Shown here: positions 1-6,284 of the stretch, one piece after another
Layout of the letters: every line of letters begins with the position of its first letter
How positions within the stretch are numbered: the first letter of the stretch is position 1
Assembly: GCA_009886815.1 (NCBI GenBank)
Contig: QXYP01000188.1
Coordinates: forward strand, 1-8,005
Direction of reading: 5' to 3'
Length of the DNA: 8,005 nt
From: Halieaceae bacterium
GTDB lineage: Bacteria > Pseudomonadota > Gammaproteobacteria > Pseudomonadales > Halieaceae
Position numbers and translations under genes: made by a program
Notes under the pieces: generated by a model
What the model was told of the DNA's origin: nothing
Database searches by the model: none
What the model saw: only the letters and a program-made list of their open reading frames with translations

Positions 1-897
1 GGTGGCGTGGACGCCGTCAGAGGAACCGGGGGTATTGGTGAGAATAGCGTTAGCCTGCGTCAACGTATTTTGCAGCGACTGGAATTTTTGGGCCTGCAGG
101 TCGATGAGGACAGCAATCAGTGCGCCAGCGTAGATCACCGTAATAAAGTCGCGCTGATTACCACCGAGAACTCCAGGGTGCCTGCCCTGGTCGTGAAAAC
201 CAATGAAGAGCTCATGATTGCACGGCAAACGGCGGGCTTAATTAGACAGCAAGCACAGCTGAAGACTGATCTGAGTATTCCTATTGCGGTCAGCGCACGG
301 CACTTACATTTGGACAAAGGCACCTTCGCACTTTTGTTCGGTGACGACGCAGAACCCACCCATCACGCCGACCTATCCCAACCGGGACAGTTTGCCTGCA
401 AAGAAAAGGTCACCTTAGTAGGGCCGAGAAATAGCATTGAGGGCGTGCGCCTGTTGGGCCCCCTGCGCAGCAAAAATCAAATCGAGGTCTCACGTTCCGA
501 TGAATACCTTTTGGGCGTCGATGCACCCGTTAGAGACTCAGGCCGGGTAAAAGGGTCGGCACCAATAACCCTGACAGGCCCTAAAGGTAGCGTGCGGCTC
601 AACGAAGGGCTGATCTGTGCCCGCCGCCACATTCATATGCACCCAGACGATGCCCAGCGCTTTGGCGTCAAAAACAAAGATGAGGTTGAGGTTGCGATTA
701 CCGGCGGCCCCAGAGACCTCATTTTTTGTGACGTGTTGGTTCGAGTAAGCCCCGGCTACCGACTTGAAATGCATATTGATACCGATGAGGCCAATGCCGC
801 CGAACTCGACAGGCAGGCCAGTGGGGAACTTGTCTATACAGACATTGAAGGCCCCTCGGCCAACATTAAGGGCCTGAAAACATCAAATCAGAATTAG
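1..897 (+). CDS. pduL: Acetate kinase C-terminal domain fused to a PduL-type phosphate acyltransferase (5' partial)
   Basis: The reading frame is open from base 1 to TAG at 895-897, so the true start lies upstream. The GTG at 7 is internal. Bases about 1-250 encode the end of an acetate/propionate kinase: TGGIGENS, a LEFLGLQVD stretch and the terminal TNEELMIA motif, whose Glu is a conserved active-site residue in that family. After a linker of roughly ten residues, bases about 274-840 encode a complete PduL domain. Its motifs are SARHLHL, DLSQPGQFA, KVTLVGP, a GPLRSKNQIEVSR segment, APVRDSG, ARRHIHM and EMHIDTDEANAA. These supply the His, Glu and Arg residues that PduL uses for its two metals and phosphate. 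PduL exchanges acyl-CoA and acyl phosphate; acetate kinase converts acyl phosphate plus ADP to acid plus ATP. One polypeptide would therefore join both steps, probably in the cytosol, because I see no microcompartment-targeting peptide in the visible part. Oddly, the usual hydrophobic VFTGGIGEN reads VRGTGGIGEN. PduL identification is firm; full-length kinase upstream is inferred. Confidence 0.9.
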   Translation, partial: GGVDAVRGTGGIGENSVSLRQRILQRLEFLGLQVDEDSNQCASVDHRNKVALITTENSRVPALVVKTNEELMIARQTAGLIRQQAQLKTDLSIPIAVSARHLHLDKGTFALLFGDDAEPTHHADLSQPGQFACKEKVTLVGPRNSIEGVRLLGPLRSKNQIEVSRSDEYLLGVDAPVRDSGRVKGSAPITLTGPKGSVRLNEGLICARRHIHMHPDDAQRFGVKNKDEVEVAITGGPRDLIFCDVLVRVSPGYRLEMHIDTDEANAAELDRQASGELVYTDIEGPSANIKGLKTSNQN

Positions 898-979
898 CGG
901 CCCGCAACCGATAAAAGCTCATCTCATCTTGTCAGTACAGACGGACTCTTTATTCTCGATTAAAGCGAAGGTCGAAGTG

Positions 980-1018
980 CACTCAAGCGGTCCCTATAAA
1001 GCACCCCCGCTTCCAGTG
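980..1018. repeat. Imperfect inverted repeat in the convergent gap, possible bidirectional terminator
   Basis: CACT (980-983) and AAGCGG (985-990) pair with CCGCTT (1007-1012) and AGTG (1015-1018). This gives about ten base pairs with a small internal bulge and a 16-nt loop. It lies between two genes that converge, the acyltransferase fusion ending at 897 and the TetR gene ending at 1037, where a shared terminator would be expected. Neither strand has a clear T-tract after the stem and the loop is large, so an intrinsic terminator is only a possibility. I see nothing else in 898-1036. Confidence 0.3.
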
Positions 1019-1036
1019 TCGGCGCCAACTCAATGA

Positions 1037-1666
1037 TTACCGCGGAGGCTCAAGCGCAATATTGAGGGCGGTTTGAAACAACAAATCGACCGTGCGCTTT
1101 GTGGACGCACGCTTTTTCGAGGTATCGCCGACCAGAACCATTAGCCCCTCAACTAGACTGGCGATCAGCAGTGCCCTGTCACGAACCTCTGCCTTAGCAA
1201 TATTGCTATGTAGTGCCGCAATTGGCTTGCTCAGTATTTCTAGGTCATAGGCGTAGAGCGTTTCCAGATAGCGACCTGAGAAGTTGTCCATAGACCCTAG
1301 CAATGCCCATAGCTGAATAAAAAATTGCCGCGTTTTTGTCTGCGTGGCGTCCTCTAACTGAAACCTCAGAACCGCTTTGATTTGCTCGCTGGGCGCACTG
1401 GCCGACTGGGCACTAATAGCGCTCTGGCAGGCATCACGATATCGGCAATCAATATCTTTCATCATCGCTTCAATCAATGCTTCTCGACGCGGGTAGTAAT
1501 ACTGCAAGTTGGCCAAGCTCACTTCGGCCTTGCCTGCGATGTTGCGTAGGGTAAAGCGAATTAAAGGCTCCGATGCCAACATGTCGTGTGCAGCCTGAAG
1601 TATTTTCGCTGCAGTTGCTTTCCCCGCTTTCCGGGTTGCGGTGCCTTGCTTTAAACCCACTGTCAT
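1037..1666 (-). CDS. TetR/AcrR-family transcriptional regulator
   Basis: This 209-residue protein has the size and layout of a TetR-family repressor. Residues about 16-65 form the DNA-binding domain: an initial helix (AAKILQAAHDML), then the helix-turn-helix TLRNIAGKAEVSLANLQYYY, followed by PRREALIEAMM, the usual start of helix 4. The remaining helical region is the variable ligand-binding and dimerisation part, so the effector cannot be predicted. The start is ATG at 1664-1666, with only a weak purine-rich GATGAG four bases upstream; the stop is TAA. It is transcribed in the same direction as the four genes before it but is separated from the kinase by 121 bp holding a weak promoter candidate, so it may be expressed on its own. 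Candidate targets are its own promoter and the divergent region at 6137-6362. The family is clear; the targets are inferred. Confidence 0.9.
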   Translation of the reverse strand: MTVGLKQGTATRKAGKATAAKILQAAHDMLASEPLIRFTLRNIAGKAEVSLANLQYYYPRREALIEAMMKDIDCRYRDACQSAISAQSASAPSEQIKAVLRFQLEDATQTKTRQFFIQLWALLGSMDNFSGRYLETLYAYDLEILSKPIAALHSNIAKAEVRDRALLIASLVEGLMVLVGDTSKKRASTKRTVDLLFQTALNIALEPPR

Positions 1667-1683
1667 TTAACTCATCATTAACG

Positions 1684-1712
1684 TCTAAACACTGCAGTGA
1701 GTGTAGCAGCAA
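1684..1712 (-). promoter_or_regulatory. Candidate tetR promoter with a palindromic operator in the spacer
   Basis: On the minus strand, TTGCTG (1712-1707) and TTTAGA (1689-1684) are separated by exactly 17 bp. Both hexamers match consensus at only three positions. The perfect 10-bp palindrome CACTGCAGTG (1690-1699) sits in the spacer and abuts the -10 element, a position where a bound dimer would block RNA polymerase. That would suit autorepression by the TetR protein encoded just downstream. A second 8-bp palindrome, AAGCGCTT (1711-1718), overlaps the upstream edge. The predicted leader would be only about ten bases, which weakens the case. Confidence 0.3.
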
Positions 1713-1723
1713 GCGCTTTACTC

Positions 1724-1741
1724 GTCAGAGTCTCCCCTGAC
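1724..1741. repeat. Small inverted repeat GTCAG/CTGAC between kinase and tetR
   Basis: GTCAG at 1724-1728 is complementary to CTGAC at 1737-1741, and one further G-C pair forms after a mismatch. In the direction of transcription it lies about 46 bases after the kinase stop codon. No T-run follows on the minus strand, so it is not a convincing intrinsic terminator. It could be a weak attenuator, a protein site or chance. Confidence 0.2.
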
Positions 1742-1753
1742 ACAAGTGTTAAA

Positions 1754-1779
1754 AGAGGGCCTTAAGAGAGGGCCTTAAG
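1754..1779. repeat. Perfect 13-bp tandem duplication just after the kinase gene
   Basis: The unit AGAGGGCCTTAAG occurs twice head to tail, at 1754-1766 and 1767-1779, beginning nine bases beyond the kinase stop codon. Each copy contains the self-complementary CTTAAG, so the pair can also form a weak 6-bp stem with a 7-nt loop. It looks like a recent replication-slippage duplication in non-coding DNA. Confidence 0.75.
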
Positions 1780-1787
1780 AGATCACC

Positions 1788-2819
1788 TCAACGCGTCTCT
1801 CCGTCTAGGTAAGCTTCTGCAAGACTGCAGCATATCTCGACTAGCATCGGCGTAAGCTCTTTAGCTGTTTCGGTACCCGGCCGGGTATGCACCCATCCCA
1901 AATAGGTAAAGCTGCGCGCCAGCATGAACAGCGGCAGTGCGGCGAGACCCACGTCGGCAACGGGTCGCTCTACCTCATAGGCAGCAATAAGAGCACTCTT
2001 CGCCAGTTCGTAATTGGGGTCGTCCTGAATAAAGAATAGCGCCGTTGCCAGGTCAAACAGATACCAACCCATCCCGGCATCATCAAAGTCAATGACACGA
2101 ATACTATCGTCATTTACCAATAAATTTTCTGGCACGAAATCAGCGTGGATCATGCCGTAGTTTGAGGGGCCTGCATCCATGACCGCGAGCTCAGCCGCTA
2201 CAGTTGCCCTCGCAGTGATCAGCAAGCTGCGCTGTTCGGTTGTGAGTGAGCACAACTCCCAAAATCTACCCCAAAGAGGATCGTCTCCAACCAGACCTGC
2301 TTGATCCCAAGCGTGGCGAGTGAACCCTTCAGGTGGGGTCCATTGGCTACTGTGGGTATGCAAGTGGGCCATCTTTGCACCAACGATTGAATACATTTGT
2401 TCTATCTGATCGGCGTTGTCTCCCAGACCATCCTCAACTGAACCCAGCTGCTCGCCCGATATCCACTGCAATACATCGATCTGGCGCGGCTCGGGTATGT
2501 CGGAGTGCTCGACGACAGCGAAGCGACTGCCGTTGGCACATCGCAGGACCTGCGGTACGTGCATACCCGAGCCTTCCAGTGCCTCCATCCACACAAACTC
2601 AGAGCTCAGGGCAGCGTCGCTGTGATAGCCGCTGCGATGAACCCGCACGGCATACAGTTCATCGTCCTGCGTCAGCAATTTATATACCGCATTCTCTCTA
2701 TGCTTTATGAGACTCAAGCTCTTACAGCTCAGCCCCCACTGGGGCAGGGCCTGCAGGGCCAACTCCTCTAGCAGTGACAACTGTTGAGCTAAGGGCCTGT
2801 CGGCAAACTCCGCGCTCAC
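1788..2819 (-). CDS. APH-fold small-molecule kinase (aminoglycoside phosphotransferase / hydroxylysine kinase-like)
   Basis: This 343-residue protein has the two-lobed protein-kinase-like fold of the APH family, which also holds homoserine, choline and hydroxylysine kinases. The N-lobe has ENAVYKL (about 42-48) and YAVRVHR (56-62), where Arg59 occupies the place of the usual ATP-binding Lys. The hinge region is near residues 104-120. The catalytic loop is MIHADFVPENLL (223-234), with Asp227 as catalytic base and Asn232 as metal ligand. The metal-binding motif VIDFDDA (242-248) provides Asp244 and Asp246. The start is GTG at 2819, supported by a strong AAGGAGG six bases upstream; it overlaps the stop of the preceding PLP-enzyme gene by four bases, so the two are translationally coupled. 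Known fusions of this kinase type with ETNPPL/PHYKPL-like enzymes suggest it phosphorylates an amino alcohol or hydroxy amino acid. A role in antibiotic resistance is unlikely in this setting. The family call is firm; the substrate is inferred. Confidence 0.85.
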   Translation of the reverse strand: MSAEFADRPLAQQLSLLEELALQALPQWGLSCKSLSLIKHRENAVYKLLTQDDELYAVRVHRSGYHSDAALSSEFVWMEALEGSGMHVPQVLRCANGSRFAVVEHSDIPEPRQIDVLQWISGEQLGSVEDGLGDNADQIEQMYSIVGAKMAHLHTHSSQWTPPEGFTRHAWDQAGLVGDDPLWGRFWELCSLTTEQRSLLITARATVAAELAVMDAGPSNYGMIHADFVPENLLVNDDSIRVIDFDDAGMGWYLFDLATALFFIQDDPNYELAKSALIAAYEVERPVADVGLAALPLFMLARSFTYLGWVHTRPGTETAKELTPMLVEICCSLAEAYLDGETR

Positions 2820-4150
2820 GAAATGCCTCCTTGCTTGACAAGCTCTGTTAGTACCTCGTCCAGCGTATCCAGAAGCTGATCGGCATTATTTTTTGAAAAG
2901 ACAATGGGCGGGCGAATCTTCAATACGTTATCAAAAGGTCCAATCTTACTAATCAGGACGCGCTTGGCCTTCATGGTATTAATCACCTGAGCGGCAAGCT
3001 GGGTTGCCGGTTGCTTTGCCTGGCGATCGCTAACCAACTCCACCCCTAAAAACAGCCCGGGGCCCCGCACGTCACCCATCACTTCATGAACTTGCTGCAA
3101 ATCCTGCAGCCCGCTCCTGAGGTAATGACCAACGTCCCTGGCGTTGCTCACCAACTGCTCGTCCTCAATCACATCCAATACGGCCTGTGCGACCGCGCAG
3201 GAAACCGGATTGCCACCAAAGGTATTGAAATACATAACGTCACTGCGAAAAGCATTGACCAACTCGCTACTTGCCACCACAGCCGCTATGGGATGACCGT
3301 TTCCCATGGGCTTACCCAATGTCACTATATCGGGCTGTACGCCAACGTATTCATATCCCCACAGCTGGCCTGTGCGGCCAAAGCCCGATTGCACTTCATC
3401 GAAAATCAGCAGGCCATTATGGGCCTGAACTCGTTCAGCGACACCGTTTAAATAGCCCGCGGGCACGTTGGGCACGGCTTCGTTGGCAAAAATGGGACAA
3501 ATGAGAACTCCGGCAAATCCAATGCCCTCTTGTTGGAATTCGGCAATGGCTTGATCAATGGAGCGCAGATAAGCATCGCACAGCTCTTGATCCTGCAACC
3601 CCCCCTCAGGACGATAACCATCAGGGAATGGCACCGACTTCACATGCGCTCCAACCGCTTCTCCAGCGCGGAACAGCGTTGCGAGCTCATCTACTGCTGA
3701 GGTGTTGCCATGGTAAGTTTCGCGGGTACAAATAATGCCCATGGCACCGGTTGCATGACGCGCCACCCGCAGGGCCAGATCGTTGGCCTCACTCCCTGTG
3801 CAGGTGAACATCACCGTCGACAGGGGGTCGGCAAAAGTACTGGTCAGGTTCTCGGCGTAGTCAAGAATCGCTTCATGCAGATAACGGGTATGAATATTGA
3901 GCGTTGACGCCTGTCCACTGAGTGCCGCCACGACGCGGGGATGACAATGTCCCACGTTGGCCACATTGTTATAGACATCAAGATACTCATGGCCGTTAAC
4001 ATCATAAAGATGCACCCCCTGCCCACGAACAAGGTGCAATGGCTGGTCATAGAACAAAGGGGTATTTTTACCCAGTAGTTTTTCCCGTCGACGCAAGAGC
4101 TCAGTCTGTTGGCTGGCGCGGCCCGCCGATGTCGTCGAGGTATTACTCAT
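2816..4150 (-). CDS. Class-III PLP enzyme, ETNPPL/PHYKPL-type O-phospho-lyase (annotated generically as class III aminotransferase)
   Basis: This 444-residue protein is a full-length fold-type I PLP enzyme of aminotransferase class III. Visible landmarks are GSEAND (119-124, phosphate-binding turn), YHG (146-148, ring stacking), DEVQSGFGRTG (251-261, Asp contacting the pyridine nitrogen), the Schiff-base Lys280 in TLGKPMGNGHP, and YFNTFGGNPVSCAV (307-320). The motifs NNVANVGHCHP (61-71), GKPMGNGHP and FNTFGGNPVSCAV closely match, from memory, human ethanolamine-phosphate phospho-lyase and phosphohydroxylysine phospho-lyase. Ordinary class III transaminases typically have GKxxGGGxP at the Lys. 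Family members of that kind eliminate phosphate and ammonia from a phosphorylated amino alcohol to give an aldehyde. ATG at 4150 has AGGGG five bases upstream and overlaps the SDR stop codon by four bases; the kinase gene follows with another 4-nt overlap. Class III membership is certain. Lyase rather than transaminase activity is a strong inference from motifs and the kinase partner. Confidence 0.88.
   Translation of the reverse strand: MSNTSTTSAGRASQQTELLRRREKLLGKNTPLFYDQPLHLVRGQGVHLYDVNGHEYLDVYNNVANVGHCHPRVVAALSGQASTLNIHTRYLHEAILDYAENLTSTFADPLSTVMFTCTGSEANDLALRVARHATGAMGIICTRETYHGNTSAVDELATLFRAGEAVGAHVKSVPFPDGYRPEGGLQDQELCDAYLRSIDQAIAEFQQEGIGFAGVLICPIFANEAVPNVPAGYLNGVAERVQAHNGLLIFDEVQSGFGRTGQLWGYEYVGVQPDIVTLGKPMGNGHPIAAVVASSELVNAFRSDVMYFNTFGGNPVSCAVAQAVLDVIEDEQLVSNARDVGHYLRSGLQDLQQVHEVMGDVRGPGLFLGVELVSDRQAKQPATQLAAQVINTMKAKRVLISKIGPFDNVLKIRPPIVFSKNNADQLLDTLDEVLTELVKQGGIS
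2826..2832 (-). promoter_or_regulatory. Strong ribosome binding site fixing the GTG start of the kinase
   Basis: AAGGAGG on the minus strand lies six bases before the GTG at 2819-2817. It is inside the last codons of the upstream PLP-enzyme gene, whose TGA overlaps that GTG. This decides a non-ATG start and supports translational coupling. Confidence 0.8.
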
Positions 4151-4956
4151 AGCTGCCCCTGTTCTTCATAAAAAGCCCTCAGTACCACAGGACTCTCTGG
4201 CAGAGTCGACCCGCCGTCTACAATAAGAGTCTGCCCGGTAATATAGGAGGCCTCGTCACTGGCCAGAAATAGCATAGCGTAGGCTATGTCGTCGGGCACG
4301 CCAATTTCTCCCTTGGGAATAAGCGACGCCATTTCCCTAAGCTCCTCATCGTTAGCCAAAAGTCCCATGGCCTGAGTCATGATGTAACCCGGCTCTACAC
4401 CGTTTACGGTGATATTTTCCCGGGCGAGCTCGAGAGCGGCGGTTCTTATGAATGCGTTCATGGCACCTTTGGATGCCGCGTAATTCGAGGTGCCCGGCAT
4501 GGCTACCGTGGGACCGGTCACAGATGACGTAAAGATAATCCGCCCGCCACCTTGTGCTCTGAAAAACGGCAATGACTCCTGTGTTAACCAGAAGCCCGCC
4601 TTCATATTCACAGCCAACGTTTGGTCTAATACCTCATCGGGCATATCGGCAATGCTGTGTATTGGAAAGATCGCAGCGTTGTGAATCGCGATATCAATTC
4701 GTCCCCACCGTGCTGCAGTGGCTGACACTACTTTTTCAACTTCCGAGCGCTTCCCCACGTCACACTGCACCAACATGGCCTCGCCACCGGCTGCAACAAT
4801 ATCGTCTACTGTTTGCTGTCCGTTATCAGCAGAGCGGGTCGCGACCACGACTTTAGAGCCGGCGCCAGCAAAGACTTTTGCTATGCCTTCGCCAATACCT
4901 TGGCCTGCACCTGTAACAATCGTGACACGACCACTTAGATCAACCTGCATCGTCAT
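4147..4956 (-). CDS. Classical short-chain dehydrogenase/reductase (SDR, FabG-like)
   Basis: From the ATG at 4956 the protein is 269 residues, normal for a classical SDR. It has the Rossmann glycine motif TGAGQGIG (15-22), CDV (65-67), the HNAA motif (92-95), Asn117 in VNMK, the catalytic Ser near 144-145 in FTSSVTG, Tyr159 and Lys163 in YAASKGA, PGYIMT (189-194) and the C-terminal ITGQTLIVDGG. After the second strand the sequence is VVVATRS: Arg without an acidic residue, which leans towards NADP(H). I prefer the ATG at 4956 over a GTG at 4998 because AAGGGG stands seven bases before it, the SDR fold begins right after it, and the longer form would overlap the transporter gene by 29 bases. 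The gene follows the MFS gene by 13 bp and overlaps the PLP-enzyme gene by 4 nt. The substrate is unknown; interconversion of a carbonyl made or used by the neighbouring enzymes is the contextual guess. Confidence 0.9.
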   Translation of the reverse strand: MTMQVDLSGRVTIVTGAGQGIGEGIAKVFAGAGSKVVVATRSADNGQQTVDDIVAAGGEAMLVQCDVGKRSEVEKVVSATAARWGRIDIAIHNAAIFPIHSIADMPDEVLDQTLAVNMKAGFWLTQESLPFFRAQGGGRIIFTSSVTGPTVAMPGTSNYAASKGAMNAFIRTAALELARENITVNGVEPGYIMTQAMGLLANDEELREMASLIPKGEIGVPDDIAYAMLFLASDEASYITGQTLIVDGGSTLPESPVVLRAFYEEQGQL

Positions 4957-4963
4957 TTTAAAA

Positions 4964-4969
4964 CCCCTT
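4964..4969 (-). promoter_or_regulatory. Ribosome binding site deciding the SDR start at 4956
   Basis: AAGGGG on the minus strand is followed by seven bases (TTTTAAA) and then ATG at 4956-4954. It lies in the 13-bp gap after the transporter stop codon TAA (4972-4970), with the gap's remaining bases serving as spacer. This argues for the shorter SDR reading over the upstream GTG. Confidence 0.7.
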
Positions 4970-6136
4970 TTACTGCAGCCGACCTCGGTTACGCGCACTC
5001 AGCACCAGGAAGATTCCTAAGCTCAGCCCGAGTGCACCCGCGGCGGCCCCATTAATCAATGAATAGTCACCATCACTTACCAAAGCCGCCGCTATAGAGG
5101 GGCCCAATGCTGCTCCCAAACCCTGCAGAGCGGTCATTATCACAATAAACTTGCCCTTGGAATCTAAGGTGGCAATGACACCCAGTTGGTAAGATGTGGC
5201 CAATACATACAAGCCCTGATAGGCACAGGCACCCGCATAAAAAGCCAGTGACGAAAATTGCCCAAGCAATAACCACAGAACCCACAGCTGCCCGAGTAAT
5301 GCGAGCAGTAAAGGTAGAAATCGACCAAAGCGTTGCGCAGCGCCAGCAGCTGCGAGTGCCCCAAAAATCGCGGCAATCTGTGAAACCCCTAAAGCCAACC
5401 CAACGGTACTGGATGCAAGCCCGGCCTGCATACCCATTCGTTCGATAAACCCCCAAAAACCAAAGACGGCCAGGTAGTAAACAAAGCCACCAAATAGCCC
5501 CAGGTACAACCAACCCAGCGCTCCCTTGTGTTCATTATTTTTACCACTCGCGCCCCTAGCGGAAGCCCGGACCAAACCGTATTGGGGAAAGCGCGGCAAA
5601 AAGAGCATCACCATTACAGCGAGGCCAGCCATCATGTAAAAAACGCCATTGACGCCAGAGGTTTTCATCAGCACGGGTGCCAGTGCAAACAGAGCCCCCA
5701 TGAGTAACCCCTGAACCGCCTGACCAATACCAAATGCTCGATCGGGCTCGCGGTTGTCCCCTAGCGCAGCCACAACTATGGCGAAAACCGAGCCACCGAT
5801 AAAGCCTGACAGGAAACGCAGCAGCACAATTTGCAGGTAACCCTCTGCCATGGAACTACCAAAATTCAATGTCGCATAGGCCGCAAGCCCTATAAAAAGT
5901 GACCTCCTCCAAGTGACCTGGCGCACCCACAATGCTGCGATTAACAGTCCCAGCACCAACCCAACGCCTTCAGCGGTCGCCACAGCTCCCGCTTGCTGCT
6001 CGCTAAACCCATAACTATCGACTAAACCGCCCACAATCATTGGCATTAAAATGATCGCAGCTGGGCCCACTGGGTATGCCGCTGAAATCAGTGTGGTCTG
6101 CCTAAGACTGTGATCAACTTCCTCAAAATTCGACAT
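4970..6136 (-). CDS. Major facilitator superfamily (MFS) transporter, inner membrane
   Basis: This 388-residue, very hydrophobic protein shows about twelve membrane segments in two halves of six: roughly 15-40, 49-70, 79-97, 101-125, 137-156, 163-183, then 207-229, 241-262, 272-291, 294-316, 329-352 and 361-381. A charged, Gly/Ser-rich cytoplasmic loop (about 188-206) separates the halves, as is typical of the superfamily. The segment WVRQVTWRRS (70-79) occupies the place of motif A between helices 2 and 3 but is degenerate. LRFLSGFIGG (106-115) begins the fourth helix. It is the first gene of the minus-strand operon and is divergent from the TonB-dependent receptor, so it is probably the cytoplasmic-membrane importer for the same substrate, although efflux cannot be excluded. 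The start is ATG at 6136, with only a weak GGA upstream. I do not recognise a named substrate subfamily. Confidence 0.87.
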   Translation of the reverse strand: MSNFEEVDHSLRQTTLISAAYPVGPAAIILMPMIVGGLVDSYGFSEQQAGAVATAEGVGLVLGLLIAALWVRQVTWRRSLFIGLAAYATLNFGSSMAEGYLQIVLLRFLSGFIGGSVFAIVVAALGDNREPDRAFGIGQAVQGLLMGALFALAPVLMKTSGVNGVFYMMAGLAVMVMLFLPRFPQYGLVRASARGASGKNNEHKGALGWLYLGLFGGFVYYLAVFGFWGFIERMGMQAGLASSTVGLALGVSQIAAIFGALAAAGAAQRFGRFLPLLLALLGQLWVLWLLLGQFSSLAFYAGACAYQGLYVLATSYQLGVIATLDSKGKFIVIMTALQGLGAALGPSIAAALVSDGDYSLINGAAAGALGLSLGIFLVLSARNRGRLQ

Positions 6137-6251
6137 AAATCCATACTCGGTATCTTTATTTTTATCCCTCTAACCTAACCCCACTTCAAAAGCGGTCCGC
6201 CCCTAAAGAAAGGCCATACACATACAGAGCTTAATACTTAAACAATGATGC

Positions 6252-6280
6252 TTGCATAAAAGTAACACGTTACCTATTAT
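6252..6280 (+). promoter_or_regulatory. Candidate sigma-70 promoter of the TonB-dependent receptor
   Basis: TTGCAT (6252-6257, three consensus matches) and TATTAT (6275-6280, five of six matches) are separated by exactly 17 bp. Transcription would start near 6287, giving a leader of about 76 bases before the ATG at 6363. One operator repeat fills the spacer and the second covers the expected start point, so the promoter looks designed for repression. Confidence 0.5.
6262..6277. promoter_or_regulatory. Operator copy 1 (GTAAC-N2-GTTAC)
   Basis: The 16-mer GTAACACGTTACCTAT occurs here and again at 6285-6300. Its first twelve bases (6262-6273) form an inverted repeat, GTAAC-AC-GTTAC, typical of a site for a dimeric repressor. 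It lies between the -35 and -10 elements of the receptor promoter. Confidence 0.7.
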
Positions 6281-6284
6281 CTGT

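Noticed and set aside
2333..2710. A 125-codon plus-strand open frame opposite the kinase gene
   Set aside because: The kinase motifs HADFVPEN and DFDD on the minus strand show that strand is coding; the plus-strand product is low-complexity and unlike any family I know.
1788..2819. The kinase as an aminoglycoside-resistance gene
   Set aside because: It is embedded in a catabolic operon with an ETNPPL/PHYKPL-like enzyme, with no mobile element or resistance gene nearby; the APH fold covers many metabolic kinases.
4147..4998. The longer SDR reading from a GTG at 4998
   Set aside because: It would overlap the transporter gene by 29 bases and adds 14 residues before the fold begins; the ATG at 4956 has a well-placed AAGGGG.
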